Origin: Karalla daura
Lineage: Eukaryota > Chordata > Actinopteri > Chaetodontiformes > Leiognathidae
Length of the DNA: 64,000 nucleotides
Reading direction: 5' to 3'
Assembly (NCBI GenBank): GCA_029224185.1
Contig: CM055211.1
Span: forward strand, 8,340,917 to 8,404,916
Part shown: positions 12,992 through 26,755 of the stretch, piece by piece
Layout: each line of letters starts with the position of its first letter
Numbering within the stretch: the first letter of the stretch is position 1
Notes under the pieces: generated by a model
What the model saw: the letters and a program-made list of their open reading frames with translations, nothing else
What the model was told of the DNA's origin: nothing
Databases searched by the model: none
Position numbers and translations under genes: made by a program

Positions 12992-15917
12992 TTATTTGAT
13001 GGTGAGCCACAGAGCCACTCCTGGGACAGACAACCCCTCAAAGTTGTTTTGTGCTGGTTTGGTCCGGCGGTCACTGCCTCTGGGAGGCTCAGGGTTGAAG
13101 ATGACATATCCATCCAAGGGGCAGGAGTTGGACTTCTGCAGGATCCCATCCACACAATCTGAGTGGAACTGAAGAGAGAGAGCAGGGGTCTGATGAAGGT
13201 CCTGTCATTTGTTAAAGTGGCTGCTGGTCAGCAGAGGTGTTAGCAGGAGTCACCTTGTGGCGGCAGGGCAGTGAGCGGACGCTCTGGCCCACGCTGAAGT
13301 CCTGCAGACAGATCCGACACTGCTGCCCCGCATCCAGCAGCCGGGAGCCCGGCCTCACCTTCAGCACACCCAGACGTCCCAGCATCCTCTCTGGTAGCGG
13401 GTCTGCAGCCACCGTCATGGAGCTGAGAGGGCGAATGGGACATGAAGGAGAAATTTAGCAAATCCTCATGAATCAGAGTGGAAAGTCTGAATGTGTTGGC
13501 CAACTCACCTGTCGTTTCCAGAGGTCGCTCCCTTTGGTCCATCCACAAGGCGCCACATTTCTCTCCTTTTCTATTTGATGTAGACACAAAGATAAAGATA
13601 GAAAACAAAGTAAAGAGCAGAATCATTAACAGTGTGAAGTGTGAAGCTTACTGTCCGTGCAGCCAGTGGATGCTGTGGGTGGCAGCTCTTCTTAACGCAG
13701 CCCTCACAAAGATAAAAATATCTGCATACTGTGCATCTGTGCAGAAAAATACGCGTTTAAATCATCAGAGATCACTTATCACTTCTATAACGTGGTACTT
13801 TGGGTCTGACTCGTACTTGAAACATTTGCCTATGACTGGGCAGAGGTGACAGTGGTGGCAGGCCACCCCCAGGTGTCTGTCTGGCTTCTCTCTCTCGGCC
13901 GGGGTGAAGAGCGAGGCTGCGTTCCTCTCCTGCTCCTGGAGCAGCTTCACAGAGCTGAAGGCCTCCCTGCACAGGGGGCACGTCACCATCTCCTCAGTCC
14001 CTGACAGCTTCTGGTGAGCAGCCCACACTTTCATACACGTGATGTGGACGTTGTTACCACAACCGAACCTGAGGGGACACAAGGACGACACGTGAGGGCG
14101 CAGGAAATCTGTGCCGTAAATAAAACACTTTCCACATCGATTCTCCCGAAGAGCTAAACTTGATTTTATGACATCCGCAGATCAGTGCGGGTGGTTTCCC
14201 CTCGACAAGCTGTGTGTGTAAACAGCTGGACGAGCTGCACCGGGACCTGTCGTGCTGCCAGGGGTCACGTTGTGGCCAGCAGTGCAGCACAAGTTGAGAA
14301 CATCTTACACCATCCTGAAACATGGCTGCAGTGAAACAATAACAGTGTGAAGCCCCGACCCCGGCCTGACCACACACCTGCAGTAAGACACGGGCTCTTT
14401 TTTCTGCAGCAGCTCCTCCTGACAGATAGGACACACATCCTGGGCTTGGATCGCCTTCCGGCACACACTTCCAGCCTCCCGGCCCGTGACTGCTTGGCTC
14501 GGGCTCCTAGAAGCAGCGGACGGATCACTTTCCGTCCGGTGGGCTTCAGGCTGGTGTAAACCATCCAGCACCTCCAAAATCTGTCTCTCCACAAGTCCTC
14601 GCTGGAACGAATCTGGGACACAGTTATTTTTAACCACACATGTCAACATGGAGCACATGTGCAAGGGTGTGCCTGGCTGTGAAACTTCCACAAAGCCTGG
14701 AACACACACTGAACATGGAGTGGTAACTGCAGGGGAACTTAACTTTGTACAGTTGGAAATTAGAGTAAAGAAACTCACAATTATGATCTCTGGGCAGTCT
14801 GAACTTCCGCAATAAAACCCTGCAACAAGAGTGGTCAAAAGTTCAAAATGCTGTACTTCCTAGACCTGAGTATTATTGCTTATCATGATGTGAGTCTGAT
14901 ACCTACTAGCTTTTTAAATAAAGTAGAAATTATATTAAAGACATTTATTAGGTGCTTTAAAGAAAAAAGATAAAATAATGATTTTATTATTGCTACCAGC
15001 AGATGTGTTTGCACAGGTCCTGCTCCCTGACGAACTCGGGGCATGTACATGTATGTGGGTCACCCAGAAAAACCTGAAAAAGAAGTAAAGTGAGTGTCCA
15101 ACACGCTGGGGGACAGATGTGGCGCTTCTGTCTAAAAGGCAGAGAGATTCACCCTGAAGGCCCTGGGGTCCGGCTCCTCTCTGAGCAGAAACCCAGTGGG
15201 GCCGAGGGACCGCTGGAGGAGGATGGTAGTGTTGAGGGCTTGGTCCTGGTGGACACTCACTGCCTCGCTGACCGTGTTCCTCCACACAGTCTTCCTGGAC
15301 ATCCTGTCGCTGAGGGAAAAAAGACATTTATGTTGGAGGTTATTTGAGGTGAGGAATATACCCAGACCAATACAAATTAACATGCCATGTATGCATAATT
15401 TCCATCATACACATGTGGTGTTCCCATTCTATTTCATTTTACCTCAGTAAATTTAACATATCAACAGGGAACTTGAGCTTGAATATGACACATTTCGCAT
15501 AAGTATTGCTGAGAGTAATACGGAATATATGTAATATGCAATAACACATTTTTCTGTCTATTTTATTATCTTAATTATACCTATGACACACATTGACACC
15601 AGCATTTTTTACTACAATATATTTATCTATTTGTTTGTTTGGTGTATAATGTCTGAATACAAGTATCTACATACCTATTAATCTATAGTCGTCTACTTAA
15701 CTTACCTGCTGTTTCACCTGCAGCTTCAAAGGTTAAACACGTCTTTGAAACAAACTCTCTCATTAACACCACCACACGCACACGTGTACACCTAAGTAAA
15801 GGCCTCGTACACACCTGTGATAATTATAATAATAATAGTAAAACCTGAATACCTTTTAAATGCCTGAAAACGAGTAACGGCTTCACCCGGAGCACGTTTC
15901 GTGGGACCCGTCGCCAT
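12992..15917 (-). CDS. zswim2: ZSWIM2-like E3 ubiquitin ligase (SWIM, RING, ZZ, RING)
   Basis: Reading on the minus strand, the exons are 15853-15917, 15153-15309, 14997-15073, 14779-14819, 14378-14612, 13817-14068, 13652-13736, 13509-13570, 13254-13422 and 12992-13168, giving 439 residues. The SWIM finger is C83xC85...C95xH97 (HTCTCPEF, DLCKHICW). RING1 starts at C174 (CPICQEELL) and ends CPLC in exon 6. A ZZ finger spans exons 6-7 (CHHCHLCP, KCTVCRYFYLCEGC). RING2 spans exons 9-10 (CRICLQDF, LPCRHKFHSDC, CPLDG). This order matches mammalian ZSWIM2 (MEX), a testis-expressed self-ubiquitinating E3 ligase linked to apoptosis. The protein stops soon after RING2, without the long C-terminal tail of the human protein. 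The ATG at 15917 gives an uninterrupted frame into exon 2, which carries the family motif HQDQALN...GPTGFLLREE. Confidence 0.9.
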
Positions 15918-16439
15918 GGTAACGACGGTTTGAACCGGCAGGTGGCGGCGTTGCTAAGCAATCCCGCCAGAATCCTTGTTGCTGATTGGTCCGTTTGGAT
16001 CTGCATAGTTAATGTCCATTACGTAATCACACGTTAACCGGCCTAAATTAATTATATCAGGTGTGCCTTTGTTTGTGGTTTTTATAGAAGCAGCAGGGGA
16101 AAAATGTTTTTTTAATTCCCTCTCTCTCCTTATATATTAGTTCTTAAACAGCCAGAAGTTCATAGAATAAACAAGCAAAGACTTTACAGGGGCACACTCA
16201 TTAAAATGGATTAATAATTTTAGACTTTTAGACATTAGACTGAGGTAAACTTAAACTGAAATATGAGAAATACAAAGTTCATTATGGAAAATAAATGAAC
16301 TCTACTTATCCCTGAGGGGGAATTATTACAATATGAATATACTATATAATATAAACTGAATTTGAAGATATTGAATAAGAAAAAAGTCGAGTGAACTTTA
16401 TGTGATTATTCCAGTAGGCCTCTATGTGTTTTATGTTTC

Positions 16440-16520
<81 letters not shown>

Positions 16521-19177
16521 GGCAGATCACAGCTCCGTGCAGGGATGTCCCTCTGTCTGCCTCCACCAGAGGCAGGCCAGTGATGTCATCTGCAGCTCAG
16601 TCCCTGTTCATCAGTGCAGCCTCTGACTCTGCTGGAAGCACACTCGTGCTGAAGGACTTACTCACTTCTGAATTAATCGGTTCTCATCCTCCTCCTCCTC
16701 GTGCAGTCACACTGAAGGATTACTCTCTCCAAGAAGAGGCGAAGCGCTGAGGTTTATTCTATTTCTCCCTCAGCAAAGGTATGTGGCTTTAATGTTTTAC
16801 AGATTGTCAGCACAGTGCTGAAACCAGCATGTTCCTCCTCCACATGGATCTGGACATGTTAGACTGTCATCAAATGAAGAACTGGATGACCTTTAAGACC
16901 CTTAAAGTTACTGATATCTTTTAGAAATATGAAGAAGTTTTAAATTTTGGTGTCAGCACTGACAAAGTGATAACAATCCTCTAAAATGAGTTCATTTCCC
17001 TGCAAATCCAACAAAAACAGCTTAATCCACTGTGATTTCCTCAGTTCATACCTGCATCTGTTATTATATGAACGTTTAACAGTGAGCAGACTTGTGTGTC
17101 TCCTTCCGTAGAGGGGATTGGATCTTAATACTTCCTCACATGTATTTATGTAACTGAGCACTTACACTAACATCTTGTGAAACTGACACTTCCTAAAACC
17201 TTTGGCACATTTATACTGATTTCTCCAAACTTTCATATTGTTCTGCATCAGCTCTACCCACTGTCTACTCACTCACACATTAAATGGGATTAAATGGGAT
17301 TTCCTAAACAAGATACATTACATAAACATTTGAATCATTGTTTGGAGGGCACAATTGTTTCTCCAGATGTGTTAAGATTACATTAATCTGGTGAGCTAAC
17401 AATGATTTTCCTAAATTAGTAACAGACAAGCTGAGAATAGTTATTAAGGGTTTTCTTTGTAACTGCACTAAAGAGAGTTAGATTTTTATCTCACAAAAAA
17501 GAAGCAAAACATCAAGGAAAAGTGTCCTTCGAGCTGTAACGTGGCAGCTGTGACTTTATTTAAAAACTGAGACTAATCATTTGGACTCTGCAGAGATGCT
17601 TGGCACACATTTTCCAGTTCTCTTTGGTGTTTTCCCGTTTAATTTGTTGTGCAATCTCTCGGTCACAAGCGTCCTGAGCCACAGCCAAACACCACGAGTG
17701 AAGTGAACTCGCTTTTAAAAACGTTTGGATGAGAAGCAGATGAAATATCTGCTACCGCCAAGTCATCATGAAAGTGAATTTGTTAAATGTGTCAAACTCA
17801 TTTACACGTCTGTCTTTGGAAGAGCGTGATAGGAATCGTGTTGCAGTTATACAGCTGTGATCAGCTGTTTTTCATCAGCTTTTTTACAGTCTTCTACCGT
17901 ATTCACAGTGTCATTGTTTGGAAAATGCTGAGCTGCTATGATCCAGCTCGCTTCATAAATGTGTATGTGACAATATGCACGACTGACTAATAATATTTAT
18001 TGTTTTAAAATGCATAAAACATCCAGTCTGAGCCACATGGAGCGGCCATATTGGTTTGCACCACCTGAGTCTTCTCTTATACTGTAAATGTTGAAAAAGA
18101 TGAATTCCTAGTGAATCCTTGTGAATGATAAAATGAGCCGTCATAGCCTGGGTGTAGTTCGTCATGATTCCCATGCAACAGAGACAACAAAGCTGCCATT
18201 AAATCCCTGTTACAGCTATAATGTCATTATTTCCACTGTTTTCACAGTCACACCTCCTCTACCAAAGTAGCATTCAGTCTGGAAAATGTTTCTGTTTCTG
18301 CCTCATCTATTTGCTCGCTACTATTAATGGATGGCGTTGGATTTGTTAGGAAGCACGCGCTTTACTCACTATTTGATGTTTGACTGTTGTTCGACTTTTC
18401 CCTACATGCTCCCGTTGCATTTTGCCACATTTATGTCTTTTGGCTAAACTTTGGCTAAACTTGCTCAACATGCATAATAAGCATGCAGGAAGGAAGCCGT
18501 GAGGAACAGAGGAAGCGAGAGGTCAGATCTGTAACCCCGACGTCCAAAAAGGGGAGTCCTGCCACGACGGGTGAAAAACACGGGCTGCAGACTGAGCCGC
18601 GCCGTCATGTTGTTTACATGAGTTCTGATTAGGGCAAAGGCCAGAGAGCTGGACATTGTTTAAATTAATTGCAAGTTCAAGTAAAACTGACCCCTCGCTG
18701 TGTATATTTGTGTTTCAGCTGAGAAGCTTTTATTCATGAATAGAAAGACTGTATTGATGTCTGGACACAATGGTAAAGAAACAAATCAAGCTGGCAGGTT
18801 GGATTTTAATACCTAGGATGAATAAAAAAAACAAAAAGCCGGAGCCAACAATGTGTTGAGTGAACTGAGTGTGCAGCTTGGGCGTGACGGTGCTGAGAGC
18901 TGGGATCCGGCTCCTGTCAGCACATCGTGTGTTGGGCCGCGCTGGCCGCTGCTGCGCTGCAGGAAACGGTTTTATTATCGAGCTCTGGGGGAAACTGTTC
19001 GCAGTGGTGTGAACAGTTCTACCTGTTCCTGCAAATCACACAGAAATAACTTGCAGTGATACAGAAATAGGGGTGAAAATCAAGCATCTTCACGCTATGG
19101 TTCTGGCTCCGGCTCTGACCAGTTTCTGTGATTTCCTTTGATTAGATAAAAACTTTCCTCAAGCAGAGACTGTGACC
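15918..19177. other. intergenic region between zswim2 and calcrl
   Basis: The two genes are divergent, so both promoters should lie here. The stretch is AT-rich with a long GACA microsatellite at 16441-16520. No coding exon is recognisable. A more GC-rich patch near 18850-19000 could be 5' UTR of calcrl, but nothing proves it. Confidence 0.5.
16441..16520. repeat. (GACA)20 microsatellite
   Basis: Twenty uninterrupted GACA units, ending in a variant GGCA. Confidence 0.97.
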
Positions 19178-21634
19178 ATGTTGAGCTCTCTGGTGGATCT
19201 GAGCTCGGCTGTGTGTCTCCTGGTCCTCCTCTCCTTCAGTAAGGTATATGCCGAATCCCAGCTCTTATCTTCATATCTCTACAACAAACACAGTGGCTCT
19301 TACTGTGTATTTGTGTTCGACATATTGAATTTCCATCACCTCAGCTGATGGTGGCTGCCAGTGCTGAGGATGACTACACGGAGCCTGTGAACACCCCGGG
19401 ACATGAACATGTGGGCTCACGCAGCCAGATCATCATGGCCCAGTACGAGTGCTTCCAGAGGATGGTGAAAGAAACGCACCACAAAGCCAGATCTATAGGT
19501 GAGAGAGCGGCCCCAGGGAGCCTCGGACACTCTGCCTCAGTCCTTAGCAGTGTGGCATGTTTAAGTGTGTGTGTGTGTGTCAGCAGGGACAGAGTGCAAC
19601 AAGACGTGGGACGGCTGGTTGTGCTGGGATGAAACTGAGGCCGGGAAAGTGTCCGAGCAGAGCTGTCCAGAGTATTACCATGACTTTGACACTCGTGGTA
19701 AAGCTGTTTTATTCCTGTCCGTCCAGTACTGCGATGTTACGTCCACTGTCTGTTGAAGTGTGTCTTAAATCACGTGTTGTCGTCCACAGCGACCGCATCG
19801 AAGGTGTGCTCGGAGTCGGGCGAGTGGTCTCGGCACCCAGAGAGCAACCGTACCTGGACCAACTACACAAACTGCAAAGCCAACACCACACACAGTGGGA
19901 AAGTAAGAACAAATAGAACTAGTTACACAACGCAAAGAGCCAGGACGATGAATGTGAGAGAGGATGAATTTATAGGGTTTTTGTTTTGTTTTTATCTTGT
20001 AGATGGCCATGAATCACTACTACCTGGTGATGACTGGACATGTCATGTCTCTGGTTTCTCTGCTCATATCACTGGGGATATTCTTCCATTTTAAGTGAGT
20101 GGGACTCCATTTTAAATGTCTTTAGCCTTGTTAATGCCCTGACTAAATATGCACTGTAAACGCTGTCCCGTGCTGTCTGCAGGAGCCTGAGCTGCCAGAG
20201 GATCACACTCCACAAAAACCTCTTCCTCTCCTTTGTCCTGAACTCCATCATCACGGTCATCATGCTCACAACCATGATGAAGAAGCAGGGCCACACGTAC
20301 AACGACTCTGTAAGCCATGTCTCCCATCACACCCTGCACAGCCTGTGCCTGGCACCTGCTAACTGCTTGTACTCCGCCCCCAGGCCAGCTGCAAGTTGCT
20401 CTCCTTCATCCACATGTACCTGATGAGCTGCAACTACTTCTGGATGCTGTGCGAGGGCATCTACCTGCACACGCTCATCGTGGTGGCCGTCTTTGCTGAG
20501 AAGCAGCACCTCATGTGGTATTACCTGCTGGGATGGGGTGAGTCAGGCTTTCTGTGAACTCCTAAATCATCAAACTAGTCGTTACTTAAAAGTTACGCTC
20601 CATGCTGCAGGTTTTCCTCTGGTGCCAGCTGTGATTCACTCAGTAGCACATCACTGCTATTACAACGAGTGAGTGAGTCTTCTCTCCCTCTTCACATGAA
20701 CTTGTGTTGTGTGTACTCGTGCTGAGTTTATAATGCGATCTGTGCATTCACAGATGTGCAATGACCACCAATAACGCCTTGCTGTACATCATCCACGGGC
20801 CCATCTGTGCCGTCCTGGTGGTGAGTGCTTCCCCATGATGCCTCTGAAGAAGGAACGATGCTCGGATTACCTTCTGACTCCACTGCCTCCTTCTGATTCC
20901 AGGTGAACCTCTTCTTCCTGCTCAACATCGTGCAGGTTCTCATCACCAAGCTGCGGGTGACGCACCAGGCCGAGTCCAACCTGTACATGAGGGCGGTGAG
21001 GGCCACGCTCATCCTCATCCCTCTGCTCGGCATCCAGTTCTTCCTGTTCCCCTACAAGCCGGCCAACCACTGGGTGTATGAGATATACATGTACATCATG
21101 GACATCCTCATGCACTACCAGGTCATACTGAACCACACATACAAAAACACATTTATATATAATGTAAAAACCTGCAGATGTCTGTAGAATTTGCATTTTT
21201 TTAGAGTTGAAAGGATTTCTGTTTTGTCTGTTTCCACATGCAGGGTCTCTTGGTCTCCACAATATTCTGCTTCTTTAACGGGGAGGTGAGTCCTAATACT
21301 TCGATCCTCCATTGTGAATGCATCAGTGAGACCTTCAGCTCCAGCTGTCACTGCCTTTGTGTGGTTGCCAGGTAGAGCTTGTAAACCAGCCTCTGAGGCC
21401 CCTCTGTTCTCTGTGCTGCTCCTGCAGGTGCAGAGCGTCCTGCGCAGACACTGGAACCAGCAGCGGATGCAGTTCGCCGGCACCTTCGCCAACGCCGACC
21501 TGCTCCGCTCGGCCTCCTACGTGGCGTCCTCGCTCACCGAGGTCCACCGCTGCTACAGCATCGAGAGCCACACCGAGCACCTCAACGGGAAGAGCTACTC
21601 GGACATCTTCAGGTCGGACAGCCCCTTCGTCTGA
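19178..21634 (+). CDS. calcrl: calcitonin receptor-like receptor (class B GPCR)
   Basis: The coding exons are 19178-19243, 19345-19498, 19587-19697, 19790-19902, 20003-20094, 20183-20309, 20384-20537, 20611-20668, 20754-20820, 20903-21121, 21244-21285 and 21428-21634, giving 469 residues. A hydrophobic leader is followed by the hormone-binding ectodomain with six cysteines (AQYECFQ, TECNKTWDGWLCWDE, QSCPEYY, KVCSESG, YTNCKA) and N-glycosylation sites. Seven membrane segments start at about residue 153. Family landmarks include CNYFWMLCEGIYLHTLIV, WYYLLGWGFPLVPA, LLYIIHGPICA, LMHYQGLLVSTIFCFFNGE and the tail SEHLNGKS, which favours CALCRL over CALCR. CALCRL pairs with RAMPs to bind CGRP or adrenomedullin and signals through Gs. 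Teleosts have several paralogs; which one this is cannot be fixed here. The second extracellular loop reads EC-AM instead of the usual NC-W. Confidence 0.92.
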
Positions 21635-21915
21635 GGGCCGCACGCAGCCGGGACTCTTGGACTTGTGATGACTGAGTACAAACTTTCCTGTGATATTTTT
21701 TTCATTTCAAAGCCCGCTCCCAAAAACACACATATTTACTTTTTTAAAAGCTTTTTGTCCCTGAATTGTATGTGGATTTTGAGACCGAGGACGCTGTTAA
21801 TGTCCCTGTGGCCTGAAGACACAGAAGCAAGCAGCCTCAGTGAAAACCAGCAGCACAAAGGAATTATTGTTTTTTTTATTATTTTTATTATCATTTTTGT
21901 ATCATGTGGAATAAA
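21635..21915 (+). other. calcrl 3' UTR with AATAAA at 21910-21915
   Basis: AT-rich sequence after the stop, ending at a canonical polyadenylation signal. Confidence 0.6.
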
Positions 21916-24900
21916 CTTGACATGGCCTCACTGTTTGTCAGGCAGAGGGAAGTTTGGACAGAGAATCTAAAGAGGTAGTTATTGATGAGGTTGAGGAAGA
22001 GAAGGCCTTGTCTTAGGCATCTGCTTCTAGGCTCGTGACTCTCTGCGAACTTTCTGCCCTCGGGAAAGAAAAGAATCGTGCAGAGCGATTTCTGTGGTTA
22101 TTACTACACAGGACTAGACGTTTGGTATGTCAAATAATTACAAACACACACAAAAAAGAAGACATAAAACAGTGAGAACAGCTGGCTCGCTTTGCAAGAA
22201 ATGTCATCCCGCTTCAGCTGCGTCTGAATTTAAGGCATGCAACTCAGATTTTGTCTTTTAATTTATGTTTCATTTCCTCTGGCTGAGTTAAAAACAGACG
22301 AGGAGACGAGACGCTGAAACGTCGTCGGGAGAATAAGCTCACACGCTCACTTCACACCTGATGATTCCAAAATGCTGGAGCGACGAGGAAACTTCAACTG
22401 AAAAGTACTTGTGTTTGTACAGATCGTGTTAGCAGTGTATAAATATGACGTATATCGAGGCACAGAATATGAGTTTTGTATTTAGGCAACGTTAAGTGAG
22501 CTTGGAGCTTGTTATTCCTGCTTACTCTGCTTTTCTAAACGTCCAGTGCTGCTCCCTCACTAATGGGAGCGACACAAAACAAACTCAGCAGGAAAGGAGA
22601 TCTAATAAACATCAGCACTTTGACAGCATGTGTGAAGGGTTTGAGTTGGAGATGAAGTAATTTTCCTGTCAGAGAGCTGCTGGTTTCAGCTTTCCACAAC
22701 AGGGACGATATCAGGGGGAAACAGCCCGATCAGAACGTCTACAGCTCCAGATATTAAAATAGTTTCCTACAGTGACAAACTCTTCTTTGGAATAAGCCAA
22801 AAATAGTTTCAGCGACAGCAGAGAACAGGAGCAGCCGGTCGTGCCTGAGTGGGGAGGATATTTATTACGTTACACTGGATATTTCTGTGTTTAATCATGA
22901 AGGTTTTAATGGCCAGGGAAGTTCCTGCCGTGTCACGCCTGGGCAGTAAACATGCAGCTGTGTCCAGCTGCTACATTCTCTTGTTTCAAGGACTAATTCA
23001 GTCTTTTTTTCACTCTTGTATCATAGTTTTGTCAATAAATCCCAGTGACGCTTGTCCCCACTGAAATAATAATGCTGTAAATAAAAACAAGCTGTTTAAC
23101 ACCGCATTTCGAAGGAGGAAAGGTGCTGTCCTTGTGTTTCTTTGCCCTGAGAGTCAGGCGAAGTATGGATGTGTATTTTCTTTCCCACATCTAATTAAGG
23201 GTGGGATTTCCTCGTCTGACCTTAGAAAATGTCTCCCGCTCGGATGAATATTGTTTCCAGACAAAGCAGGGCGTGTTACTGTCTGTTCCCTGTCCAAAGC
23301 ATATACAGTATGTGAGCAGGTACAGCGAGGAAGTCCCACAGGAAAGCGGCTATATCCATCCATCCCTATAGAGCATCATTTATCAAACCGAGCTCGGACC
23401 AGAGGCTGCGAAAGCACTTAGCCCACGTCCCCGCTGTCAGGTCCTCGACACGTCCATCTGCAAGCTCAGAGCCGTGATGATCAGAAGCATGTGCGCTGTG
23501 TGCGTGACCGTTTTATGATAAGTCATATTTACGAGCTCCCTGCACGCCTGCGGCAGCCGTGACCTCAGTCCACAAAGCATTCTGGGTATCTGGTGGATGT
23601 CAGGACCAGAGGAGCTGATGACGTCTCCCGTTGCTGCATTCTGATTTTTACAACACAACAAACACATGAACAACAAGTCTCCATCAGTGCTGGGACATTT
23701 GCTTTACTGTAGAGGCTAAAACTACAGAACGTGACGTAAATGCACATAAAAAATGGTGCTGAGTATTATGTCATAGGAACAAAAACCAGGTGCCACTTGT
23801 TGCACTGGCTGAAGCTGCACAGACTTATTGTTTATGTTGTTTACCGGTGTCAGCAGAGCCCGCCTCCCTTTATTTACCCCAGTGGATATCGGAGCCGTGG
23901 ATGCATTGCAGGCTTCCTGTTTCTAAGAATACTTTGCCATTGAACTCTTGATCCGTTTGCTGGTAGCAAACACTTCCTCGGTCTCATGACTAACGCTTGT
24001 TTACTGCCTCCACTTCCGGATGCTTCCACTGAAACTTAAAGCAGTTTAGCCGATGTGTTGTGCGCGTCCAGGCGGCCCTTCGGCGCTCAGGGGGCTGTGA
24101 CTCAGGAGAAATGCTCGATGCCATGTGGTGGCAGTCCTGGAGGTGTTGGTCTGCACGCACACACATGCGTCTGCCAGGGCCACATCGGGCTGAGCTGGAG
24201 CTGGAACCAATCAAATCTTCTTCTGACGCACCCGAGGGTGTCACTGAGGCCTGCTGGAGCTGATCTCAGAGAATAGACTCAGACATATTCGAGGACACAG
24301 GTAGAAGCTAAACGGCTGAGTTAGAAGAAGCTGCAGGTGTGTGAAGCAAAAAAAAATGCAACACATGAACAAAACAAAACAGAGACAGGAGGATTAGTCT
24401 GGGCCACAAGCAACCAAACACACACACACACACACCAGGAATAGAATAGACAGAAAATTAACAAAACAGATGGACAGACAGACAACACAAGAGACAGGAA
24501 ATCCAACCAAACATGACACATGAGGATACAATCAGCAAAATAAAACAGGCAGCAGATGAAACCGAGCACAGGACATGAAAGGAAAAATACTCCAAACACT
24601 GGAGTGCTGAAGTGCACGGTCTCAGGCATCGACATGTAGAATTCCAGAGAAAACGTTCCGAGCAGCTGAGGCTGTCCAGCTGGAAGGAAACTTCCCATTT
24701 CCCATTGATCATAAGCATGAGCGCATGTTTGCCCCCCCCAAGCCAGTATGATGCACCTCTGCTTCCCAGCAGGGAAAGGCTGAAGGGAAAGGAAGGGAAG
24801 GGGGGGGGGGGGTTATTAGGAATGTAAAATGGTGGAAAGGGTCGAGCCAAGCCGCGCCAGACAGAAGACTAAAGAGCAGCTACGAGGCTTCGCCATCTCA

Positions 24901-26247
24901 CGGGTCCCTGCACACACATCTCTGGTGAAACCACACTCACACTCACACACACACACACACGTGTGGCGCGCACTGTGCTGGGATGTCTCACTCTGGAGAA
25001 CAATGGAATGAGTTCTTGGCTGTGCTGCAGGGTGTGGAGGGCGTCGGGGTGCAGGGGTTGGGGTGAGAAATGTGGCCCGGGCCTGGGTGGACCGGCAGGA
25101 AGTCTGCGGCTCGCTGCAGGGCCCTCGCCGCTCGCCGCTCCGCCGAGGGGTCAGCGTTTATCTGAGCCGGGCTCGTCACGCCGTGATGTCAGCGCGCGGC
25201 CGGGCCCGGAGTCTTCTGCTGGGGGACGTCACCGTCCAACGTGTGAAGGAGGCATCGTGTGCAGAGGTCGTTTCCAGATGGCCGGGCCGAGGCGTGGTGA
25301 GGTTCATCTCCTCTTGTCCTCTGCAGAGGTGTCAGAAACTCCTGAAATCACACTCAGGACACAAATCCAACCTCTGCTGCTGCTTACTGGACCAGGAACC
25401 TGGTGCAAGATGAGGAAGGTGAATGACATGAATCAGCACAGGGCGACAGCTCAGGGAACAAATGTGGCTGTATTTGTCCAGGTAACATCCCTCGAGCTGT
25501 TACTCCCATTTGACCATTGCTACTAATGGTCGTTATGCTTTTACACCAAAGCTGTTCACAGCCTGCAAACATTGAAAAGCAGTAAATCAAGCAAAATCTG
25601 TGCAGCACACAGGAGGAACCTGTAGGTGAGACCAAGAGAGCAACTAACTTTACATTTTAACGCCCGTGAAGATTAGCTTAAATCTGATAATGTAACCTGA
25701 TAATTACTGAGGCTGCTGAACAGGACAAGACTGGTTAAAATATGATGAAAAAAGATGAGCTGGAAAAGACCAGAATCATCATTTAACGCGGGGACACGTG
25801 TTCCCTGGGTGTTGCCTGAAAGGTGCACGTGTTGGAGGTGACCTCACTCAGCGCTGCGCCCAGAGGACGCTGATGGTTATTTGCTTTGCAAGCACTTTTA
25901 TTCTGATGGTTTATAAAGTGTAGATGATCTAAGATATTCCTCCCTTCCAACGTCAGAATCAAACTCTTGAAAACATCTCGAACAATAAGCTTATTGGGGT
26001 TTTTAAAGAGCCCAGTTCCTCCTGGCCGGGGCGGGGGGCCAGTGTCCACTCGTACGAGGGGCGCCGCCGCTCTTGTCTTTGGCCCGGGCCCTGCCAACAG
26101 GAACTCCCTCGCTCCTCTCCCAGTTTCCTGCCATTGTTCTCCACGCTGCCACCAGGCACAGGCTCCACCCAGGATCTGGGAAAAGGTGGGATGTTAAAGT
26201 GGCCCATTTCCCTTTTGATCAGCCTCAGCTGGTGGAGGAGGGGTGTG

Positions 26248-26249
<2 letters not shown>

Positions 26250-26289
<40 letters not shown>

Positions 26290-26295
26290 TGTGTG
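26250..26295. repeat. (GT)n microsatellite
   Basis: Nearly perfect GT run with one GTAT interruption. Confidence 0.9.
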
Positions 26296-26598
26296 GGGAG
26301 AGAGGCAGCTTTGAAGTGCAGTCACATCCACAGAGCAGCAGAGCGTAATCAGGATTCTCTGAAATCAGCACCAAACTTCTCTGAAATCTACGTCAGGACT
26401 CTGGCGTCCTGATGCTCTAAATAAACCGTGAGATCTTAAAATCCCACAAAGCTGCGACTTCTTCATTCTGTACAGTTTAACTGAGTATTTTAGTGAATGG
26501 CTCAAGCTTGAGGGCATAGAGACGGGATGTAAGAATACTTAAAGATAATCTATCTAGCTTTCTATCATCTACACAAAGTGAATCCTCCAAATGTTATG

Positions 26599-26755
26599 CT
26601 AAGTGGTTCAATGCATCTGTTATCTACTTTATTGTTCTGAGTGAGTTAGTGAGTCCAGTTGCGTATACTCAACTCACTCATTTAAAATGCATATTTTCCA
26701 TTGAGTCACTAAGGAACTAAGTATCTTAGTGTGGAACCACTTAACACAGAACAAT
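26599..26755. repeat. nested inverted repeats, possible fold-back element
   Basis: Three nested arms pair: CTAAGTGGTTC at 26599-26609 with GAACCACTTAA at 26734-26744 (one mismatch), ATTGTTCTG at 26631-26639 with CAGAACAAT at 26747-26755, and GAGTGAGTT at 26639-26647 with AACTCACTC at 26671-26679. This may be the remnant of a small non-autonomous DNA transposon. The arms are short and chance is not excluded. Confidence 0.3.

Noticed and set aside
19178..21634. Calcitonin receptor (CALCR) as the identity of the GPCR
   Set aside because: The cytoplasmic tail has the CALCRL-type SEHLNGKS motif and CALCRL-type ectodomain, and the neighbours (zswim2, fam171b, col5a2) are those of CALCRL.
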